Assembly (NCBI GenBank): GCA_030830785.1
Contig: JAURMI010000003.1
Span: forward strand, 124,001-188,000
Length of the DNA stretch: 64,000 nt
Source of the DNA: Crocinitomicaceae bacterium
Lineage (GTDB): Bacteria > Bacteroidota > Bacteroidia > Flavobacteriales_D > Crocinitomicaceae
Reading direction: 5' to 3'
Part shown: positions 38,497 through 48,692 of the stretch, one piece after another
How positions within the stretch are numbered: the stretch's first letter is position 1
Layout: the number at the start of each line of letters is the position of its first letter
Notes under the pieces: model-generated
What the model was told of the DNA's origin: nothing
What the model saw: the letters and a program-made list of their open reading frames with translations, nothing else
Databases searched by the model: none
Position numbers and translations under genes: made by a program

Positions 38497-39495
38497 ATGG
38501 AATCGACGCAAAAGATTGCTGTAATTGGTGGCGGAAGTTGGGCAACTGCACTAGTTAAAATCCTCAGCACAAATACAAATACTGTGTTTTGGTGGATGCG
38601 CAGCCAGCAAGCAATTGAGCACATCAAACAATTTGGACACCACCCTAAATATTTGCAATCGGTTAGTTTCGATACTGCTAAATTGGTGCTAGATCAAAAT
38701 TTAGAAGCTATAATTCAGAGCGTCGATTATATTGTAATTGCCACCCCAGCAGCTTTTTTAGAAGAAACATTTAAGTCTATTGGACCAAAACATTTTGAAA
38801 ATAAAGTTGTATTCTCCGCAGTAAAAGGAATCGTTCCCTCATACAATGCAATTCCTGCACGTTTTATTCACAAAAGCTTTAATGTTCCCTATAATAAAAT
38901 TGGTATGATTTCAGGACCATGTCATGCCGAAGAAGTTGCAATGGAACGACTTTCCTACCTCACCATTGCATGTCCAGATAATGATATCGCTTCAAAGATG
39001 GCTACAAGCTTAAGTTGCCGGTTTATAAAAACTACAACTAGCGATGATCTTTTTGGAACAGAATTTTCAGCAGTGCTTAAAAATGTCTATGCGCTAGCAG
39101 CCGGCATTTGCCATGGATTGGGTTATGGTGATAATTTTCAGGCTGTTCTCATTGCAAATGCAATTCAAGAAATAGAAAGATTTATTGATGTAGTAAATCC
39201 TGTTCACAGAGATACCAAATCAAGTGCATATCTAGGCGATCTTTTGGTAACGGCATATTCTAATTTTTCAAGAAATCGCACTTTTGGTTTTATGATAGGT
39301 AAGGGCTACTCTGTTAAAACGGCCCAGCTTGAAATGAACATGATAGCAGAAGGGTATTACGCTACAAAAAGTTTATACGAAATCAACGAAAAATTCAATG
39401 TAGAGATGCCTATTCTAAATGCAGTTTATAGAATTATTTATAAGAATGTTGCTGTTGGGCAAGAAATCAAATCCTTGGCCGATAACTTAGTATAA
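38497..39495 (+). CDS. gpsA: Glycerol-3-phosphate dehydrogenase [NAD(P)+]
   Basis: IAVIGGGSWATALVKIL, SGPCHAEEVAMERLSYLTIA and AVLKNVYALAAGICHGLGYGDN. Confidence 0.93.
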   Translation: MESTQKIAVIGGGSWATALVKILSTNTNTVFWWMRSQQAIEHIKQFGHHPKYLQSVSFDTAKLVLDQNLEAIIQSVDYIVIATPAAFLEETFKSIGPKHFENKVVFSAVKGIVPSYNAIPARFIHKSFNVPYNKIGMISGPCHAEEVAMERLSYLTIACPDNDIASKMATSLSCRFIKTTTSDDLFGTEFSAVLKNVYALAAGICHGLGYGDNFQAVLIANAIQEIERFIDVVNPVHRDTKSSAYLGDLLVTAYSNFSRNRTFGFMIGKGYSVKTAQLEMNMIAEGYYATKSLYEINEKFNVEMPILNAVYRIIYKNVAVGQEIKSLADNLV

Positions 39496-39496
39496 A

Positions 39497-40771
39497 ATGA
39501 AAGTATTTAAATTTGGTGGGGCTTCAATGAAGGATGCAACAGCAGTCAAAAATGTCTGCGACATTATTGGGGCCTATCCTAATCAAAAACTAATCGTTGT
39601 TGTATCAGCCATTGGTAAAACTACCAACCAATTTGAAGAATTGGTCAGTGCATATTATTCCAATGATGAGCTTAGGTATAAAGATTCACTTAACAACATT
39701 AAGCAATTTCATTTTGAGATAATCAATCAATTACAAATTGAAAGTAGCGAAAGTTTATTGAATGATTTAAATGATGTATTTGAACATTTAAGTCGACTTT
39801 TTTCTCATCCAAAAGTTGAAAACCGCCCATATCAATACGACCAAGTTGTTTCGTTTGGAGAGTTTCTATCTTGTAAGATTTTGACTTCCTATTTGATAAG
39901 CACTGGAATTAAAGCCACATGGTTAGACGCTAGAAAATTAATACGTACTGACAGTTCCTATCAAAATGGACAAATCGACTGGGAAACTACAATTACACTA
40001 TGCAAACAGTCTCTTTTGCCCCTCTTTGAGCATGTAGATTTAACCATTACTCAAGGATTTATTGGACACACTGCAGAAGGACATACAACAACACTTGGCC
40101 GGGAAGGTTCAGATTATTCTGCTGGCATCTTAGCTTATTGTTGTAACGCTGAGGATGTAACAATCTGGAAAGATGTTCCGGGAATGCTCAATGCCGATCC
40201 AAAGTTTTTTAAGGATACTAAATTGCTCGAATCAATATCATATAATGAAGCAATTGAACTTTCTTATTACGGAGCTAGTGTTATACACCCTAAAACTGTA
40301 CAACCTCTTCAACAAAAGAACATCCCGCTTTTCGTAAAATCATTTTTAAATCCAAAAGCACAAGGCACTATTATATCTTCAGATGCACACAGGGATTCGC
40401 AAATTCCATCCTACATTGTAAAGTTCGATCAAGTACTTGTAACTATCAGCCCAAAAGATTTTTCTTTCATTGCAGAAAAACAGCTCACCGATATTTTTGA
40501 AGCGCTATCCAAAATGCAGGTTACGATTAATTTGATGCAAAATTCAGCAGTTAATTTTTCAATTCTCATCGATAGAAATAAAATTGATTTAGATCAATTA
40601 AATCTTCAGCTGAGCAATCACTACCATATAAAATACAATGAAAACCTTGAATTAGTCACAATAAGGCATTTTAATGAAAGGATAATTGAAGAAATGAAAG
40701 GTGAAAAATTGTGTTTGCTTGAACAAAAAACACGAACTACTGCCCGCTTTGTATTGGGTAATATCAATTAA
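39497..40771 (+). CDS. lysC: Aspartate kinase
   Basis: VFKFGGASMKDATAVKN, TLGREGSDYSAGILAYC and WKDVPGMLNADPK; C-terminal ACT region. Confidence 0.93.
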   Translation: MKVFKFGGASMKDATAVKNVCDIIGAYPNQKLIVVVSAIGKTTNQFEELVSAYYSNDELRYKDSLNNIKQFHFEIINQLQIESSESLLNDLNDVFEHLSRLFSHPKVENRPYQYDQVVSFGEFLSCKILTSYLISTGIKATWLDARKLIRTDSSYQNGQIDWETTITLCKQSLLPLFEHVDLTITQGFIGHTAEGHTTTLGREGSDYSAGILAYCCNAEDVTIWKDVPGMLNADPKFFKDTKLLESISYNEAIELSYYGASVIHPKTVQPLQQKNIPLFVKSFLNPKAQGTIISSDAHRDSQIPSYIVKFDQVLVTISPKDFSFIAEKQLTDIFEALSKMQVTINLMQNSAVNFSILIDRNKIDLDQLNLQLSNHYHIKYNENLELVTIRHFNERIIEEMKGEKLCLLEQKTRTTARFVLGNIN

Positions 40772-40790
40772 AATACCTTTAAAGTGGTAT

Positions 40791-40805
40791 TCAATTAATA
40801 ATTGA
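40791..40805. promoter_or_regulatory. Perfect 7-1-7 palindrome upstream of feoAB (candidate metalloregulator operator)
   Basis: TCAATTA-A-TAATTGA, ending 18 nt before the feoA ATG. Confidence 0.55.
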
Positions 40806-40823
40806 TTGATATTAACTTTGCAC

Positions 40824-41051
40824 ATGTCTATTACGCTCGATGCAGTTTTACTTCACCAAATTGTAGAAATAAAAGCCATTTCTGATTCTACGCTTTCATT
40901 AAAACTTTTAGAAATGGGCCTAACCAAGGGGCAAAAAATTAAGGCGGTTTTTAAAGCTCCTTTTGGCGATCCAATTGCATATGAATTAAATGGCAATCTC
41001 ATTTCTATGAGAAAGGAAGAGGCGCAGCAAATCCAGGTCGCCATTGCTTAG
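40824..41051 (+). CDS. feoA: Ferrous iron transport protein A
   Basis: SH3-like FeoA fold: LKLLEMGLTKGQKIKAVFKAPFGDPIAYELNGNLISMRKEEAQQIQV. ATG at 40824 preferred over the ATT at 40806. Confidence 0.9.
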   Translation: MSITLDAVLLHQIVEIKAISDSTLSLKLLEMGLTKGQKIKAVFKAPFGDPIAYELNGNLISMRKEEAQQIQVAIA

Positions 41052-41075
41052 GCAAAAATGTTAGCTTTGTAGCCC

Positions 41076-43013
41076 ATGAAAATAGCATTACTAGGAAATC
41101 CAAATACAGGGAAAAGTTCCGTTTTTAATATGTTAACGGGCTTGCGTCAACAAGTAGGAAACTTCCCGGGTGTTACCGTTGAAAAAAAAAGTGGGACATT
41201 AAAAACCCCAAATGGCAAATACGAACTCATAGATTTCCCCGGGACTTATAGCCTTGTAGGACACTCTTTAGATGAACAAATTGTTCAAAATGTGCTTTCT
41301 GATCCCTCAAATCAAGATTTCCCAGATGCAATTCTCTACGTAGCGGACAGTGCAAATATAGAACGGAATTTATTATTTTTTAGTCAACTCTATGATTTAG
41401 GACTGCCTTGTATTCTAGCACTCAATATGTGGGATAGAGCTAAGCGTAAAAATCTCAAAATCGATATAGAAAAACTCCAACAAACCTTTCCTAAGGCAAA
41501 AATTTTGACATCCAACGCACGCGTATCGCTTGGTAAATCGCGGATCATGGAAGCGATAGATCAATTGGATGAACTTGCCATTGAAAATCTTAATTTCAAT
41601 GAATATAGTATTCAATTTAATGCTTTATGTCAATATGAAAATACAGAGCAAAAACTCACCCACTTAAGACAACTAGGGCTGGTGTCAGCGCTTAATAAAT
41701 TTTCAAGTACATCGAGAAAAATTGATAGTATTCTCGTTCATCCTATTTATGGATATTTGATTTTCGCATTTTTATTGTTAACTATTTTTCAATTCATTTT
41801 TAGCTTTGCAAGCATTCCAATGGATTTTATCGATGCGCAGTTTGTAAGACTAAGCGCATGGGGTGCTTCTGTATTGCCAGAGGGATTATTGTCAAACTTA
41901 ATCACCCAAGGATTAATTCCTGGTATTGGTGGCGTATTGGTATTTGTACCTCAAATTGCCATCTTGTTCCTTTTTATTTCCTTACTTGAAGAGAGTGGAT
42001 ACTTATCGAGAGTCGTATTTATCATGGACCGACTCATGCGGCCATTTGGACTCAATGGTAAAAGTGTTGTGCCTTTGCTGTCAAGTGTTGCTTGCGCCAT
42101 TCCTGGTATCATGTCAGCTCGTACAATTACAGATCGAAAAGAACGCTTGACAACTATTTTCGTTGCTCCTTTTATGAGTTGTTCGGCGCGAATCCCTGTC
42201 TATACCTTGTTAATAAATTTGGTTATTGAACCAACTTATATATGGGGATTTTTGAGTCTCCAAGGATTAGTCCTATTCGGACTTTATACTTTGGGAATAG
42301 TATTTGCCTTAGGCACGGCCTACCTAATGAAAATTTTCATCAAAAGAAAGAATCAGGGATTTCATTTGATGGAATTACCTGAATACAAAAAACCTAGCTT
42401 GGAAAATGTGTTGCTCAATGTTATAGAAAAGGTGAAAATTTTTGTTTTGGATGCGGGAAAAATAATAATAGCCATATCGATTTTACTTTGGGGGCTAGCA
42501 ACATTTGGACCATCTTCTCGAGAAAATGAATTGCTTAAATTACACCGAAGTGAATCTTTCCAAAATGCATCTGAACAGCAAAGGCAAGAAAGTGAGAAGG
42601 CGCTCATGTTATCAAATTCATACATTGGTCACTTTGGACGATGGATGGAACCTGCCATATCACCCTTAGGCTATGACTGGAAAATTGGCGTTGCGCTTCT
42701 CTGTTCATTTGCAGCAAGGGAGGTATTTGTTGGTTCATTGGCAACTATTTACGCGGTAGGCGATGAAGACCAAAACCAAAAGCGATTAATTGAAAAATTA
42801 AAAGTGGAACGCAATCCAGAAGGAAGGCTGATCTATAATTTAGCGACGGGCTTATCTTTATTAATTTTCTACGTCTTTGCTATGCAATGTATGGCCACAC
42901 TTGCAGTGGTAAGGCGTGAAACCAAGAGTTGGCGTTGGCCACTTATTCAACTTTTCTACATGGGAGTTGTAGCTTACCTTATGTCTTTATTAACATACCA
43001 ACTACTGAGTTAA
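41076..43013 (+). CDS. feoB: Ferrous iron transporter FeoB
   Basis: GNPNTGKSSVFNMLTGLRQQVGNFPGVTVEKKSG, DFPGTYSL, Gate motifs LLEESGYLSRVVFIMDRLM and SCSARIPVY. Confidence 0.97.
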   Translation: MKIALLGNPNTGKSSVFNMLTGLRQQVGNFPGVTVEKKSGTLKTPNGKYELIDFPGTYSLVGHSLDEQIVQNVLSDPSNQDFPDAILYVADSANIERNLLFFSQLYDLGLPCILALNMWDRAKRKNLKIDIEKLQQTFPKAKILTSNARVSLGKSRIMEAIDQLDELAIENLNFNEYSIQFNALCQYENTEQKLTHLRQLGLVSALNKFSSTSRKIDSILVHPIYGYLIFAFLLLTIFQFIFSFASIPMDFIDAQFVRLSAWGASVLPEGLLSNLITQGLIPGIGGVLVFVPQIAILFLFISLLEESGYLSRVVFIMDRLMRPFGLNGKSVVPLLSSVACAIPGIMSARTITDRKERLTTIFVAPFMSCSARIPVYTLLINLVIEPTYIWGFLSLQGLVLFGLYTLGIVFALGTAYLMKIFIKRKNQGFHLMELPEYKKPSLENVLLNVIEKVKIFVLDAGKIIIAISILLWGLATFGPSSRENELLKLHRSESFQNASEQQRQESEKALMLSNSYIGHFGRWMEPAISPLGYDWKIGVALLCSFAAREVFVGSLATIYAVGDEDQNQKRLIEKLKVERNPEGRLIYNLATGLSLLIFYVFAMQCMATLAVVRRETKSWRWPLIQLFYMGVVAYLMSLLTYQLLS

Positions 43014-43037
43014 CTACTTTTTTACTAATTTTCGACA

Positions 43038-43181
43038 ATGCAAAAAATTATCGTCGCAATAATATGTTTAGTTGCATGTGTTTATTTGATAAAGCACATC
43101 TATCAATTGTTTGCAAAATCATCGGCCGCTTGTCATGGTTGTGGAATGTCAACTGATTCAACGAAGCCACATGAGGTCTAA
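43038..43181 (+). CDS. FeoB-associated Cys-rich membrane protein (47 aa)
   Basis: Read directly from sequence: MQKIIVAIICLVACVYLIKHIYQLFAKSSAACHGCGMSTDSTKPHEV*. One TM helix then CHGCG, immediately after feoB. Absent from the ORF track because of its length. Confidence 0.85.
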   Translation: MQKIIVAIICLVACVYLIKHIYQLFAKSSAACHGCGMSTDSTKPHEV

Positions 43182-44172
43182 CACACAATTATATCAATAT
43201 AGCCACGATTTTTTTGCCGTTCGAACAGCTGAAGCAAGTGAAATTGCAAACGATATTGAACCCCAGTGGAAAGATAATGACAAAGTCTACTGGCTAAATT
43301 TTCATGGTTTAGAGCAAAAGGATAGTATAGAACAACTTTGTCAAAAAAAAGGACTAGATAAATTAAGCATCGAAAGTATTTTTGAACCTTTACGAAGAGC
43401 AAAGGTTGAAGAATATCCAAATTATTTATTTTTTCAGTTACTGACCTTACCGAATGGTTGTCGAGATACGGAGAAAACCGAACAAATTACCTTTGCCTTA
43501 GGAACGAATTTTTTATTTTCTTTCCAAAATCAAGAAGGACAACATTTCGGAGAGGTGAGATACCGGATAGAAAAGTCTAAAGGTAAAATCAGAAACCAAA
43601 GGGTGGATTTTCTTCTATATCGTTTATTAGATACCCTACTCGATGAATTATTTCAATTCACAAATCAAGTATCCGATAAAATTGATCTAATTGATCAACG
43701 TATTCACACCCAGATGAATGCAGATTTACTGCGTGACATTGAAAAACTCAAACGTCAACTAATAGGATTAAGAAAAATTGTTCAGCCACTTAAAGATTTA
43801 TTTTCTGCCTTAGAATCTATGGATAATGAACTAATTGCCTCTAGCAATAAACATTATTATAAAAGCCTAAGAACTAGCTGTATTAGTCTAATAGAAGACA
43901 TCGATGCACATAAGCAAATTTTAGAGGGTCTTGCCAACTTATATTATGCAGTTCAAGGGCAACGAATGAATTCGATTATGAAAGTGTTGACAGTAGTGAG
44001 CAGTATTTTTATACCGCTTACTTTTATTGTCGGAGTCTACGGCATGAATTTTAAATATATGCCTGAATTGGCATATCCATATGGATACTATACCGTAATA
44101 GGCTTTATGTTTGCAATAGGCATTGGGCTACTGATTTTCTTTATTAAAAGAGGATGGCTTAAGCGCGATTAG
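43171..44172 (+). CDS. corA: CorA-family magnesium/cobalt transporter
   Basis: C-terminal FIPLTFIVGVYGMNFKYMPELAYPYGY with the GMN motif and two TM helices. ATG at 43171 overlaps the preceding small gene by 11 nt. Confidence 0.93.
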   Translation: MRSNTQLYQYSHDFFAVRTAEASEIANDIEPQWKDNDKVYWLNFHGLEQKDSIEQLCQKKGLDKLSIESIFEPLRRAKVEEYPNYLFFQLLTLPNGCRDTEKTEQITFALGTNFLFSFQNQEGQHFGEVRYRIEKSKGKIRNQRVDFLLYRLLDTLLDELFQFTNQVSDKIDLIDQRIHTQMNADLLRDIEKLKRQLIGLRKIVQPLKDLFSALESMDNELIASSNKHYYKSLRTSCISLIEDIDAHKQILEGLANLYYAVQGQRMNSIMKVLTVVSSIFIPLTFIVGVYGMNFKYMPELAYPYGYYTVIGFMFAIGIGLLIFFIKRGWLKRD

Positions 44173-44246
44173 ATGTTAATGAGTTGTTAAAACAATTTAA
44201 GCACACAAAGGGCTGCTTATCTTTATAAAAGAAAAACTAAAATACT

Positions 44247-44693
44247 ATGAAAAAATTATTGCTTTCACTTGGGGTTGTTTTTATGGCTGTACTTGGCTTA
44301 AACAATGTCAATGCACAAATTCTTGAAAAAGGTGCAAAAATCGAATTCAACAAAGAGGTACATGACTATGGTAGTATTAAACATGGTGGTGAACCATACT
44401 GCTCATTTGAATTCAAAAACACAGGCGATGAGCCATTGATTATTTCTAATGCGAAAGGTTCATGCGGTTGTACCGTGCCTGAATGGCCAAAAGAACCAAT
44501 TGCACCAGGAGCTAAAGGAACTATTCGTGTTAAATATGACACTAATCGTCCGGGACCAATCAATAAAAGTGTTACCATCACTTCAAATGCGATAAATGAA
44601 CCAAATAAGGTTATTCGTATTAAAGGTGAAGTTGGACCTGCGCCAGAAAGTGGGGTGCCTGTAAATAATTCAGGTGCACCTACCAATAACTAA
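44247..44693 (+). CDS. DUF1573 domain-containing secreted protein
   Basis: FNKEVHDYGSIKHGGEPYCSFEFKNTGDEPLIISNAKGSCGCTVPEWPKEPIAPGAKGTIRVKYDT. Confidence 0.9.
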   Translation: MKKLLLSLGVVFMAVLGLNNVNAQILEKGAKIEFNKEVHDYGSIKHGGEPYCSFEFKNTGDEPLIISNAKGSCGCTVPEWPKEPIAPGAKGTIRVKYDTNRPGPINKSVTITSNAINEPNKVIRIKGEVGPAPESGVPVNNSGAPTNN

Positions 44694-44720
44694 GCTTTGA
44701 GCGCATTAAACGCTTAATTA

Positions 44721-44749
44721 AAAGCCGCAGAAATGCGGCTTTTTTTTTT
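44721..44749. terminator. Bidirectional terminator between the DUF1573 gene and mtnC
   Basis: AAAGCCGCA-GAAA-TGCGGCTTTTTTTTT. Confidence 0.85.
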
Positions 44750-44751
44750 AA

Positions 44752-45435
44752 CTAAATTTCAAGAAAATTCTTAGCGAAATTTGGCCAATTTGATTTGGCA
44801 TTTTCGCGCAACAGCTGAGTGGTTTGCATACCAGCCTGTTGAGCAGCTTCTAATTCTTCAATACTATCCGATAAAAACAATATTTGATTTGCATCCAATG
44901 CAAGAAACTCAATAATGTTTTCATAGGTGCGCACTTCTTTTTTTGATCCCGAAGTTGTATCAAAATGATTCGAAAAATGACCTGAAAGATCACCAAATTC
45001 ACTGTATTTAAATAGCAATTTTTGTGCAGCTATAGACCCAGAGGAGAATACACCAATTCTTATTCCTTTTGTGCGCCAATGATTCATTGCCGTTGGTACA
45101 TCATCATACACATGCCCCTTAATAGAACCAGATTCATAAGCATTTTTCCAAATGATTCCTTGTAAAACTTTTAGCGGAGTAAGTTTTCTATCTTCTTTCA
45201 CCCATTTACGTAAATAATCTAAAACCTCTTCAGTCGTAGTAATATTCACATTATCTTGCTGGGAGGCTATTTCTCTTACATCTGTAAAGGCCTGTTTAAC
45301 CTCATTTATTTGTGCGAGCTTAGTGAGATCGTTCAAATTATCTAAAAAATATGGAAATAAAACCTTGTAAACAAATTGAACTGAACTGGTAGTTCCTTCT
45401 ATATCAGTTAATATATATTTTATATGCTTTTCCAA
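44752..45435 (-). CDS. mtnC: Enolase-phosphatase E1 (acireductone synthase)
   Basis: ILTDIEGTTSSVQFVYKVLFPYF, VFSSGSIAAQKLLF, HFDTTSGSKKEVRTYENI and LFLSDSIEELEAA. Confidence 0.93.
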   Translation of the reverse strand: MEKHIKYILTDIEGTTSSVQFVYKVLFPYFLDNLNDLTKLAQINEVKQAFTDVREIASQQDNVNITTTEEVLDYLRKWVKEDRKLTPLKVLQGIIWKNAYESGSIKGHVYDDVPTAMNHWRTKGIRIGVFSSGSIAAQKLLFKYSEFGDLSGHFSNHFDTTSGSKKEVRTYENIIEFLALDANQILFLSDSIEELEAAQQAGMQTTQLLRENAKSNWPNFAKNFLEI

Positions 45436-45447
45436 GCCAAAATTAAT

Positions 45448-45969
45448 TTATAGGTACTTCTTTTCTGTACCTGAATTTGTATAATGTGGAGTCCAGCCCG
45501 CTGTATCCGTGAAAATTCGTATTGCCTTGACAAAAGGTTCATCTTTGCCCGCATCAAACCAGTGTTTGGTTCCAATTGGAACACTAATCAAGTCACCGCG
45601 CTGACATAATACATTAAATATGGGTTGTTCATTAATATGAAACCAAAACAGACCTTGACCATCAACAAAAAAACGAATTTCATCTTCATCATGCGTGTGC
45701 TCTGCCAAAAATTTTGCTCGGATTTCTGGATAGTTTGGCGTTTGAGCATGAATCGAAATCACATCGGCACTTTGGTAACCTCCTTTAAGCATAAAGGGTT
45801 CTAGATCCTTTTGGTATGCAGCCAGGATTTCTTCCTGGGTTGAGGCTTCGGTGAATGTTGCATTACATTCCCACTGATCAAAAAAAACTCCCAAATTATT
45901 CAAATAATCTTTGATTTCTTTAGGATTTTCAATGATTAAACCATTGTCAGGAACAGATAAAATCGCCAT
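45448..45969 (-). CDS. mtnD: Acireductone dioxygenase
   Basis: AEHTHDEDEIRFFVDGQGLFWFHI metal-binding cupin motif; GDLISVPIGTKHWFDAG. Confidence 0.94.
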   Translation of the reverse strand: MAILSVPDNGLIIENPKEIKDYLNNLGVFFDQWECNATFTEASTQEEILAAYQKDLEPFMLKGGYQSADVISIHAQTPNYPEIRAKFLAEHTHDEDEIRFFVDGQGLFWFHINEQPIFNVLCQRGDLISVPIGTKHWFDAGKDEPFVKAIRIFTDTAGWTPHYTNSGTEKKYL

Positions 45970-46553
45970 TATTTTCGTAAATATTCACTTTGGCAAAGAT
46001 AATCTAAAGTCTCCAAATGTCTTTGGGCATCAAAAATATTTTCGCCCCAAGCATAGGTGCCATGCCCTTCAATAATAAAGCAATACTGCTTGATTTCATT
46101 CAACCGTTGATCCAATTCCATACAAAGTAGATCCATATTTTGTTGATTAATCATAATTGGAATTGCTAAATTATCTAAATGGTTTTGGCATCCTTTGAAT
46201 CCTTTTTGAAGTTCATATCCTTGCACTCTAAAAGATGGCTTGGCCATAAAGGAAAGCAATACAGGATAAATACCATGACTATGCAAAATCACCTTTGCCT
46301 GCTTAAAATTACGATATATCCAGAGATGGATTTTTGTTTCATCAGAGGGCTTGATTCCAGTAAAATCTCCTAGCCCAAGCCCTTTGTTATCAATGGTCAT
46401 GAAATCGCTTTGAGTAAATTCACCTTTGTGTTTTCCGGATTTGGAAATCCAAATTTGATTTTCAGCATCAATAAATGAATAATTTGTTGAAGTTGCTGGA
46501 GCCCAACCTCTATGATTAAAAGATCTTATAAGTTCGGCTAGTTGTTTTTTCAT
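45969..46553 (-). CDS. mtnB: Methylthioribulose-1-phosphate dehydratase
   Basis: NHRGWAPATSTNYSFID, ILHSHGIYPVLLS and FIIEGHGTYAWGENIFDAQRHLETLDYL. Confidence 0.94.
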   Translation of the reverse strand: MKKQLAELIRSFNHRGWAPATSTNYSFIDAENQIWISKSGKHKGEFTQSDFMTIDNKGLGLGDFTGIKPSDETKIHLWIYRNFKQAKVILHSHGIYPVLLSFMAKPSFRVQGYELQKGFKGCQNHLDNLAIPIMINQQNMDLLCMELDQRLNEIKQYCFIIEGHGTYAWGENIFDAQRHLETLDYLCQSEYLRK

Positions 46554-47002
46554 TTGCTTGCCAGCGCCTCCTTGACAACTGTTGAAATCACTTTTCCATC
46601 GGCTTTGCCCGCTAGTTGAGCTGTCAATCGTCCCATGACTTTTCCCATATCTTGTGGGCCCTGTGCGCCTAATTCTGCAATCGTTTCAAGCACAACCAAT
46701 CGAATTTCGTCTTCGTCCATCATTTTTGGCAAGTATGATTCTATTATTTGGGCTTGATACAACTCTTCGGCGGCTAAGTCTGATCTATTTTGCGAAACAT
46801 AAAGCGCATGGGTTTCCATACGTTGCTTGTGCAGTTTTAAACAAATTTTAATTGCTGATTCATCCGTTACTTCACTATTTGAACTTGCAGTCGCCTCTAG
46901 TAGTAACTTTGATTTAATATCGCGTAATGCAGCTAATTTTTCCTTTTCTTTGGCTAGCATTGCATTCTTGATGTCATTGTTAATACGTTCCGTAAATGTC
47001 AT
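46550..47002 (-). CDS. yqeY: GatB/YqeY domain protein
   Basis: INNDIKNAMLAKEKEKLAALRDIKSKLL, YLPKMMDEDEI and DMGKVMGRL. Confidence 0.92.
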   Translation of the reverse strand: MTFTERINNDIKNAMLAKEKEKLAALRDIKSKLLLEATASSNSEVTDESAIKICLKLHKQRMETHALYVSQNRSDLAAEELYQAQIIESYLPKMMDEDEIRLVVLETIAELGAQGPQDMGKVMGRLTAQLAGKADGKVISTVVKEALASK

Positions 47003-47005
47003 GCT

Positions 47006-48655
47006 CTAATCAACGTTATCGTGTAAGAAATTGTTATTTCTAAGACCATTATCACCATTAGAATCTGGACCTATGCCAAAACGAGATATATTTTCTTGAG
47101 AACTTGGATTTTCTTGTTGAACCTGGATATTTCTACGAACAAATGCAGGTTCATTTTCGAATTCTAATAATCCTTCCGGCTTTTTTAATCTTGAAGTGAG
47201 TTCTTGAATTCGCGATACACGTTCATGAGCCCTTCGCTGTTGTTCTTCCGGCGTTAGGATGCGATTGTTCGATTCTATTTCTACCTTTTGGGCACCTTCA
47301 TCCTCAAGTACATGCTTAACCACTTGAGGATCAGCATTTACAATTTGACTCGTATCATCAGCTTGTACGTCAAAAACATCCCAAACCATTTGAGAATCTG
47401 ATTCTGTTATTGGATTTGGATGCTCACTTGAAGATTCTGGCGCTTCGTCATATAGGTTAAAAGTCGTCTTTTGTGGCGATGAGGGCACTTCAAATTCCAT
47501 TGTCGATGCCTCCATTGGCTTATCTTGAGTGTCTAAGGATTGTTTCATAAAAGGTTCATTTCTTTTTTCAGAAACTGTGCTAATTGATTCAAAAACTGAA
47601 CCCAATGGTTTAACAATTTCTTGCTTTTTATCCTCTTCTAAAACTACCACTGTTCTCTCTGGCGGAGTTTCAAAGCCCGTGATTGGCGACGATGAAAAAC
47701 CTGTAGCAATAATTGTAAGACTCAATTGATCGCCTAAAGACTCATCTCTGCCATGACCCCAAATGATTTCAGCTGTAGAACCTGCAGCATCTTGAATGTA
47801 ATCGGTAATATCAGAAATTTCATCCATCATCACCTCATTGTCTCCGTAGGTGATATTTAATAAAACATAGCGTGCTCCGCTAATATCATTGTCATTTAGC
47901 AATGGTGAACTTAAGGCTTCTTTAACAGCCACCATTGCCCGGTCTTCTCCGCTAGCGAATGCACTTCCCATTATAGCATGGCCCGAATTGCGCATTACTG
48001 TATTGACATCATTAAAATCAACATTAATTGATCCTGTAACCGAAATTACTTCTGCAATTCCTTTAGCCGCTACAGTGAGTACATAATCGGCATGCGAAAA
48101 TGCTTCAGATAAGGACATTTTTTTGCCGTACTCCCTAAGCCGTTCATTGTTTATAATCAATAGCGTATCAACGTTTTGGCGCATACGTTCAAGACCTTCT
48201 TCAGCTTGTTGTCGACGTTTTGGCCCTTCAAAATTGAAGGGTACCGTTACAATGCCTACAGTTAAAATTCCCAAATCTCGGGCAACCTGAGCAATAACCG
48301 GTGCAGCCCCAGTACCAGTACCACCACCCATTCCTGCAGTAACAAAAACCATTTTGGTGCCACTAGAAAGTAATTCTCTTATTTCTTGAATATTTTCCAT
48401 GGCAGCATTCATTCCAACATCTGGTATCATTCCAGCGCCACGACCTTCAGTAAGGTTTGGGCCAAGTTGTATTTTATGAGGAACAGGTGAATGATCTAAT
48501 GCCTGACAATCGGTATTGCATACAATGAAATCAACCCCTGCTATGCCTTGCAAATACATGTGATTAACTGCATTTGAACCACCGCCTCCTACGCCAATTA
48601 CTTTAATAATTGATGAGGCTCGGCTGACTTCATGTTGTGGTAAATCAAATTCCAT
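47006..48655 (-). CDS. ftsZ: Cell division protein FtsZ
   Basis: IKVIGVGGGGSNAVNHMY, tubulin signature GGGTGTGAAPVIAQVA; long variable C-terminal linker. Confidence 0.98.
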   Translation of the reverse strand: MEFDLPQHEVSRASSIIKVIGVGGGGSNAVNHMYLQGIAGVDFIVCNTDCQALDHSPVPHKIQLGPNLTEGRGAGMIPDVGMNAAMENIQEIRELLSSGTKMVFVTAGMGGGTGTGAAPVIAQVARDLGILTVGIVTVPFNFEGPKRRQQAEEGLERMRQNVDTLLIINNERLREYGKKMSLSEAFSHADYVLTVAAKGIAEVISVTGSINVDFNDVNTVMRNSGHAIMGSAFASGEDRAMVAVKEALSSPLLNDNDISGARYVLLNITYGDNEVMMDEISDITDYIQDAAGSTAEIIWGHGRDESLGDQLSLTIIATGFSSSPITGFETPPERTVVVLEEDKKQEIVKPLGSVFESISTVSEKRNEPFMKQSLDTQDKPMEASTMEFEVPSSPQKTTFNLYDEAPESSSEHPNPITESDSQMVWDVFDVQADDTSQIVNADPQVVKHVLEDEGAQKVEIESNNRILTPEEQQRRAHERVSRIQELTSRLKKPEGLLEFENEPAFVRRNIQVQQENPSSQENISRFGIGPDSNGDNGLRNNNFLHDNVD

Positions 48656-48692
48656 ATTTAATAGCTATTTGCTTATTAGTAATTCGTTAAAC

